Source: Candidatus Gastranaerophilales bacterium
GTDB taxonomy: Bacteria > Cyanobacteriota > Vampirovibrionia > Gastranaerophilales > Gastranaerophilaceae
Length of the DNA stretch: 64,000 bases
Assembly: GCA_944326545.1 (NCBI GenBank)
Contig: CALVEH010000003.1
Location: 124,001-188,000 of the forward strand
Reading direction: 5' to 3'
The translations under genes and the position numbers were made by a program. The notes under the pieces are model-generated. The model did not search any database and was not told the origin of the DNA. It saw only the letters and a list, made by a program, of their open reading frames with translations. This document shows positions 59,531 to 64,000 of the stretch, in pieces (the stretch's first letter is position 1; every line of letters begins with the position of its first letter).

Positions 59531-61318
59531 ATGAAATTAAAAGACACGCTTGCTGAAAATTCTTTTGATTATGCTTATTTAACCAAAAGAATGTATAAGT
59601 ATATAAGACCTTATTTGTTTAGAATCCTATTGAGCTTTGTAATTGCACTACCAGTCGGAGCCTTAGATGGTGTAATTGCATACGCCCTCAAACCATATAT
59701 GGATGAAGTTTTAATCAAAAAAAATATGCTTTTGGCATATATAATTCCTTTTGGGATAGTAGCTTTTGCTGCGTTACAAGGATTGTTGAGATACCTCAAT
59801 GATTATTTAACAAACTGGACAGGACAAAGAGTAACAAACGACGTAAAACTTGGACTTTTCAGAAAACTTGTTGAGATGGACTCAAAATTTTACGACGAAA
59901 ACTCTTCAGGTATTATCTTAACAAGATATCTCACTGACCCGGAAACTGCATCCAAAGGGATTCTTGATAACCTAAAAGCACTTATGAGTTCAGGAATTGG
60001 CGCTTTAGCGTTAATAGGCGTTATGTTATACAACTCTTGGGAACTTGCTGTTGTTGGTGTAATAGTCCTTTGTGTTGCCTTTTTACCTGCTGCTCTTATT
60101 AGAAAAAGAATTAAATCAGCATCAAATAAGAATATGAAAATCGGCGGAAATATTATGACCGATTTTAATGAAACAACATCCGGCAACAAAATAGTTAGTG
60201 CATACAATCTTGCAGATTACCAATACAAAAAATTTGAAAAAGAAATTCACGCATCTTTTGATGTTAACATGTCACTTGTAAAACGCGTTGCTTGGATGTC
60301 TCCAATAATGTACACAATAGCCTCTGTCGGTATTGCACTCGTTATGGCGTTTGGTACATACTTGGTTCTTTCAGGAAAAATGACAAGCGGAAGTCTTTTA
60401 TCATTCGTTACTTCACTACTGCTATTATACAAACCTGTAAAAACATTAGGTAATACACTTACTAACATACAAAATATTTTTGTTTCTTTATGCAGAACAC
60501 TAGAACTCTTTGACATAGAAGCAGAAATTAAAAACCACGACAATGCTGTAGAGCTCAATGGAGTTAAACAAGGCGTTTCTTTAGAAAATGTTTGGTTTGA
60601 ATATGTAAAAGACACACCTGTATTAAAAGGGATTAATCTTAACGCTAATGTTGGAGAAACGGTTGCTATTGTCGGAAACTCTGGTGGAGGTAAAACTACG
60701 ATAGCCAACCTTATCCCAAGATTTTATGATGTTACGTCTGGTGCAATAAAAATAGACAATATCAATATAAAAGACATAAATATCAACTCGTTAAGAGAAA
60801 ATATATCAGTAGTTTTCCAAGACAATTTCTTATTCACCGGTACTATTAGAGAAAACCTCTTAATGGGCAACTTCAAAGCAACAGAAGAAGATGTTCAAAG
60901 AGTTGTTCAAGCAGCACATATCGATGAATTCCTTGCAGAAATGCCTGACGGGTTGGATACAGAAATCGGTGAAAGAGGAACAACCCTTTCAGGTGGACAA
61001 AGACAGCGTGTAGCCATTGCCAGAGCTATGCTGAAAAACTCACCAATAGTTATATTGGACGAAGCGACCTCTGCTCTGGACAATAAGTCTGAAGCAATTG
61101 TTCAAAAAGCACTCGATAACTTAATGCAAAATAAAACAGTATTTGTTATTGCTCACAGGTTATCAACCATAAAAAATGCCGATAAAATTGCAGTAATTAA
61201 CGAAGGTGAGCTTGTTGAACTTGGCACACACGATGAACTTTTATGCAGAGATAACGGATTTTACAAACGTCTTTATGAAATGCAATTTGCAAAATCATCT
61301 GTCAATAATAATCTATAA
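59531..61318 (+). CDS. msbA: MsbA-like ABC exporter
   Basis: A 595-residue half-transporter of the lipid A flippase/multidrug type. Six membrane helices lie in the first 300 residues. The ATPase domain has Walker A VGNSGGGKTT, the Q-loop VVFQDNFLF, signature LSGGQRQRVAIARAM, Walker B IVILDEATSAL and the H-loop FVIAHRLST. It works as a homodimer. With TolC and MlaE it supports a lipid-bearing outer membrane, though no lpx genes are in the window. GGGGAG lies before the ATG. Drug exporters share the same architecture. Confidence 0.88.
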   Translation: MKLKDTLAENSFDYAYLTKRMYKYIRPYLFRILLSFVIALPVGALDGVIAYALKPYMDEVLIKKNMLLAYIIPFGIVAFAALQGLLRYLNDYLTNWTGQRVTNDVKLGLFRKLVEMDSKFYDENSSGIILTRYLTDPETASKGILDNLKALMSSGIGALALIGVMLYNSWELAVVGVIVLCVAFLPAALIRKRIKSASNKNMKIGGNIMTDFNETTSGNKIVSAYNLADYQYKKFEKEIHASFDVNMSLVKRVAWMSPIMYTIASVGIALVMAFGTYLVLSGKMTSGSLLSFVTSLLLLYKPVKTLGNTLTNIQNIFVSLCRTLELFDIEAEIKNHDNAVELNGVKQGVSLENVWFEYVKDTPVLKGINLNANVGETVAIVGNSGGGKTTIANLIPRFYDVTSGAIKIDNINIKDININSLRENISVVFQDNFLFTGTIRENLLMGNFKATEEDVQRVVQAAHIDEFLAEMPDGLDTEIGERGTTLSGGQRQRVAIARAMLKNSPIVILDEATSALDNKSEAIVQKALDNLMQNKTVFVIAHRLSTIKNADKIAVINEGELVELGTHDELLCRDNGFYKRLYEMQFAKSSVNNNL

Positions 61319-61340
61319 AAAAATTAAAATTCAAAAAAAT

Positions 61341-61386
61341 AAAACAAACAAAGGGATTACTATATGAAATCCCTTTATTTGTTTTT
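61341..61386 (+). terminator. Terminator of the msbA-like gene
   Basis: Stem AAAGGGATT/AATCCCTTT extended by AACAAA/TTTGTT pairs, then TTTTT; eight-base loop. Confidence 0.88.
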
Positions 61387-61518
61387 AAAAAGATACAAAT
61401 AGATTACTCAACCAAACAAATATTAACTTATGTAACAATTTTATATATTCTTGAAATACTTGATATATCCTCGTTTTTATTAATATAAGTGTATTAAGTA
61501 AGAAACGAAGGTGTTATT

Positions 61519-62940
61519 ATGGGTAATCCATTTGCAATTACGTCAGATGAATTATTAAAACGTCAGCAAGGTGTTAATGGTACTGGTGAAACAGATAAAC
61601 CGCAAAACACCAAAGAAACTCGTGAAGCTAAAGAAACACAAAAAGTAAAATCAAGCGATGTATATTCTTTAGCAGCTCAAAATGGCGGTTCTATGGCAAC
61701 CACTGACGGCAAATTTGAAAACTATGATGGATTTACAAGAACAACTCCTCAAAGTTCAGAAGCAGAAGATATACAAGAATGTAAATCAGCTGATGAAGAC
61801 GGTAAATCTGCTCAATCAGAAGCAGGAAGTGCAAAAGATAGAGCTAATAAAGCTACTGAAACAGCAGAACAAGATACAAAAGAATTACAACAACTAACTA
61901 AACAAACTCAAACTAAAGAAAAACAAACAACCACTGCTGTTGACAAAAACAATTCTGAAGTAGAATCACTACAAAATGAAAATGATGCACTGGAAAGTGA
62001 AGCAAATAGCATTAATGATGAAATAGCAACATTAATGGCGGAAGACGGAGAAACATATACTCCTGAAGAAGTAACAGCAGATGACGAAGCTCCCGCAACT
62101 GCAGCTCAAGAAGAAAGCCAAACTCAAAATTCTCAAGCACAAACGATAGCAGATACAAGCAACAGTTCTTTTGGTACAGAAGCTGGAGCAGCTGAAGGAA
62201 TGTCTATGGGCGGCGGAATGGATGGAGGAATGCAAACCTTTGCAATGAACTCTCTTCCATCACCTGGAGGACAGACAGCAGCGCCAACTTCGGAAACAGG
62301 TGTGGCAGCACAAAATAATGCCAATAATCAACAAAACACAGCACCTTCACAAGATAACAAAAAGCCACAAACAAATGAACAACAAAATGCATCTAATCAA
62401 ACTAACAATAGATCTGGAAATTCACTAAAAGCTTTTGGCAGTTCACTTGTACAACCCAAGGGCGGTAAAAACGCAGACAAAATTAATGAACTTATGTCGG
62501 ATGTTGATTCAAAAAAATCATCAATTCAATCTAACACAAGCAAAATTAGTTCACTAAGAACATCAAGTCAAAGCCTTCTATCTTCAACAATGGCATTTAC
62601 AACTAAAACACAATCAACTGCAGCCAGTAAGAAAGCAACAAGTCAAAGTGGACAAAAAGCTGCACAAACTGCTCAAACAATAGGAGCTGTAACAACAACT
62701 ACAGGTGGAGTAGTAACAGCAACTGGCATAGCCGCGCAAGCGTTTGCCTGGACATTTATCCCAGGAAAAACGACGGAGATGATTGGTGTAGCGACGACAA
62801 CTGCGGGCGGAGCAACAACATCCGCTGCTACTATAGCTCAAGGAAAAACAGCTGAAGGTATACAACAAGCAGGTCAAACAACAAGTAGTGCATTAACAAG
62901 TTTAGCGAACCTAAAGAAAAGTGGTTCAACATTGTCATAA
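61519..62940 (+). CDS. Low-complexity orphan with a C-terminal hydrophobic Gly/Thr region
   Basis: A 473-residue protein, Gln/Ser/Thr/Ala/Lys-rich and largely disordered or coiled coil. The first part (about 90-190) is a heptad-like Glu/Lys/Gln region (ESLQNENDALESEANSINDE). A Met/Gly segment follows (SMGGGMDGGM), and near residues 385-430 a Gly-zipper-like hydrophobic stretch (GAVTTTTGGVVTATGIAAQA, GVATTTAGGATTSAATIA) that may insert in or line a membrane. No signal peptide. AAGG precedes the ATG. It resembles in character, not sequence, the EF-hand/J-domain protein. Function unknown. Confidence 0.65.
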   Translation: MGNPFAITSDELLKRQQGVNGTGETDKPQNTKETREAKETQKVKSSDVYSLAAQNGGSMATTDGKFENYDGFTRTTPQSSEAEDIQECKSADEDGKSAQSEAGSAKDRANKATETAEQDTKELQQLTKQTQTKEKQTTTAVDKNNSEVESLQNENDALESEANSINDEIATLMAEDGETYTPEEVTADDEAPATAAQEESQTQNSQAQTIADTSNSSFGTEAGAAEGMSMGGGMDGGMQTFAMNSLPSPGGQTAAPTSETGVAAQNNANNQQNTAPSQDNKKPQTNEQQNASNQTNNRSGNSLKAFGSSLVQPKGGKNADKINELMSDVDSKKSSIQSNTSKISSLRTSSQSLLSSTMAFTTKTQSTAASKKATSQSGQKAAQTAQTIGAVTTTTGGVVTATGIAAQAFAWTFIPGKTTEMIGVATTTAGGATTSAATIAQGKTAEGIQQAGQTTSSALTSLANLKKSGSTLS

Positions 62941-62967
62941 AATAAAATTACTTAATACACTATTAAT

Positions 62968-63010
62968 CAAACCTCTAATCTCTTAACTTAAAGAATTAGA
63001 GGTTTTTTTT
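62968..63010 (+). terminator. Terminator of the low-complexity protein gene
   Basis: Arms AAACCTCTAAT and ATTAGAGGTTT with a loop of about 15 bases, then a run of Ts. It overlaps the 3' end of the ROK kinase gene on the other strand. Confidence 0.85.
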
Positions 63011-63969
63011 AATTTTTGCGTATCTTCTAAAAAGCAAGCACCAACTACACCTGAAAAATCACCTAGTTGTGCTTTTTTAAATTGTATTTTAGATGCAGGA
63101 ACAGGCAACGCTTTTGCTTTAGCCTTTGTTATTGTTCTTTGATAAAACTCATCAACTGCATCTATTAGACCGCCCCCCATAACAATAAGCTCTGGATTGT
63201 AAAAATTTATTATTGTTGCGAGTCCGTTAGAAAGATAATCAGACGCTTCAAACAAAATTTGAGTTATAAGTTCATCTTTATGCTCTAAAGCTTTTCTTAT
63301 CATTTTTGAGCTAATAGCCTTATCATCACGCATAAACTCTGTAATCACAGAAGAACGCCCTTTTTTCAACGCCCCCATAATTCTTGCTTCTATAGCAGTA
63401 CGAGAAGCATAAGCCTCAAGACATCCGTTAGCACCACATCCACACGGACGGCCACCGGCATCAACTATAATATGACCTATCTCACCGGCTGTCCCAGTTG
63501 CTCCATGACGGACTTGTCCGTTTTGAGCAATACCTGAACCAATACCTGTACCAACAAAGATACAAACAAAATCACTAAAGCCTTTGCCTGCCCCAAATTT
63601 CATTTCGCCCAATGTTGCAATTTCTACATCATTTCCTAAAAAAGTTGGAATATAAAATTCTCTTTCCATTAAAGCTTTCAAATTCAAATTCTCACAATTT
63701 AAATTTGGAGCTGAAATTAAAATACCCTTTTCTCTATCGACTTGTCCCGGAGCACCTATACCAATAGAATCAATTTGTGCAATATCAAACTTAGAATTTT
63801 CCAAAAGTTCTCGAATAGATAACTTTATTTTTTCAACAATGGACTCTGCATCTTTTTCTTTTCCTGTCTTTTGTTTAATAGAAAAGAGAACTTCACCGCT
63901 ACCTTTATTAACCAATCCTGTTAATATCTTAGTTCCGCCTAAATCAATTCCTATTGCATAGTTTGGCAT
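62983..63969 (-). CDS. ROK-family sugar kinase (glucokinase-like)
   Basis: A 328-residue ATP-dependent kinase for glucose or another hexose. It has IGIDLGGTKI (ATP phosphate loop), LGNDVEIATLGE, VGTGIGSGIAQNG, the ROK zinc and substrate segment GEIGHIIV ... CGCGANGCLEAYAS, and a late VMGGGLIDA. The zinc Cys set distinguishes ROK from hexokinase-type enzymes. GGAG lies before the ATG. The exact sugar (glucose, N-acetylmannosamine, fructose) cannot be read from these motifs. No regulator DNA-binding domain is present. Confidence 0.92.
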   Translation of the reverse strand: MPNYAIGIDLGGTKILTGLVNKGSGEVLFSIKQKTGKEKDAESIVEKIKLSIRELLENSKFDIAQIDSIGIGAPGQVDREKGILISAPNLNCENLNLKALMEREFYIPTFLGNDVEIATLGEMKFGAGKGFSDFVCIFVGTGIGSGIAQNGQVRHGATGTAGEIGHIIVDAGGRPCGCGANGCLEAYASRTAIEARIMGALKKGRSSVITEFMRDDKAISSKMIRKALEHKDELITQILFEASDYLSNGLATIINFYNPELIVMGGGLIDAVDEFYQRTITKAKAKALPVPASKIQFKKAQLGDFSGVVGACFLEDTQKLKKTSNSLS

Positions 63970-64000
63970 ACATTACTCCGATAAACTGAATATATTAATG

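Noticed and set aside
1-64000. CRISPR arrays, insertion sequences, prophage genes, tRNA or rRNA genes.
   Set aside because: No spaced direct repeats, transposase or integrase motifs, or tRNA/rRNA signatures were seen on reading both strands; a dedicated search could still find a divergent one.

Overview
This is a low-GC bacterial chromosome segment, almost fully coding, with no rRNA, tRNA, insertion sequence, prophage or CRISPR array that I can recognise. It comes from an anaerobe with a Gram-negative envelope. Evidence for anaerobic fermentation is pyruvate:ferredoxin oxidoreductase, rubredoxin with two kinds of rubrerythrin, an iron-type alcohol dehydrogenase and a BcrAD-type radical activator. 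Evidence for two membranes is two TolC-family proteins, EmrAB, MlaE and MsbA. The pseudopilin signature, the mix of genes and the many lineage-type orphan proteins fit the gut Melainabacteria/Vampirovibrionia (Gastranaerophilales-like), the non-photosynthetic relatives of cyanobacteria. That placement is inference; 16S or marker-gene phylogeny would decide it.

Layout. 0-1.2 kb: tail of an unknown gene, then two tandem secreted matrixin-type zinc proteases. 1.3-9.2 kb, minus strand: PFOR, a HExxH protein, a solitary DNA methyltransferase and mutL. 9.3-17 kb: a YkgJ-type Fe/Zn-cluster protein; a minus-strand run of pseudopilin, dCMP deaminase, def, fmt and aroH; HU; reverse rubrerythrin with a clear operator; prmC with two small partners; dut and serB. 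17-25 kb, mostly minus: a membrane-anchored orphan, clpB, ilvE-mlaE and serS-tmk. 25-29 kb, plus: an exported protein, then a HEAT-queC-DUF366-SPOR operon; leuD lies opposite. 29-37 kb: a 947-residue orphan, Fe-ADH divergent from a TolC-family gene, and a soluble FtsH-like AAA+/M41 protease. 37-38.7 kb: perR-rubredoxin-rubrerythrin. 38.7-43.5 kb: emrB-emrA-marR divergent from a second tolC-family gene across a perfect palindrome. 43.5-54 kb: an accessory-like set of orphans, including an LSGC-motif putative deamidase, two exported paralogs, a DUF4037 nucleotidyltransferase, a membrane-anchored Hsp20-like protein, an EF-hand/LysM/J-domain protein, a BcrAD activator and an HNH-like protein. 54-64 kb: a TPR protein, topA, aroE, an MsbA-like exporter, a low-complexity protein and a ROK kinase.

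Three points stand out. First, the reverse rubrerythrin gene and the perR gene, 23 kb apart, carry near-identical operators placed just after their -10 boxes, which suggests one peroxide regulon. Second, several genes have a -35/-10 promoter ending only 6-9 bases before the start codon and no Shine-Dalgarno sequence, which suggests leaderless transcripts; this also sets several starts. Third, three otherwise unrelated proteins (the 947-aa orphan, the soluble FtsH-like protease and the HNH-like protein) share a short disordered N-terminus ending in an N/T-I/V-x-F-K/G motif. This could be an unrecognised targeting or processing tag.
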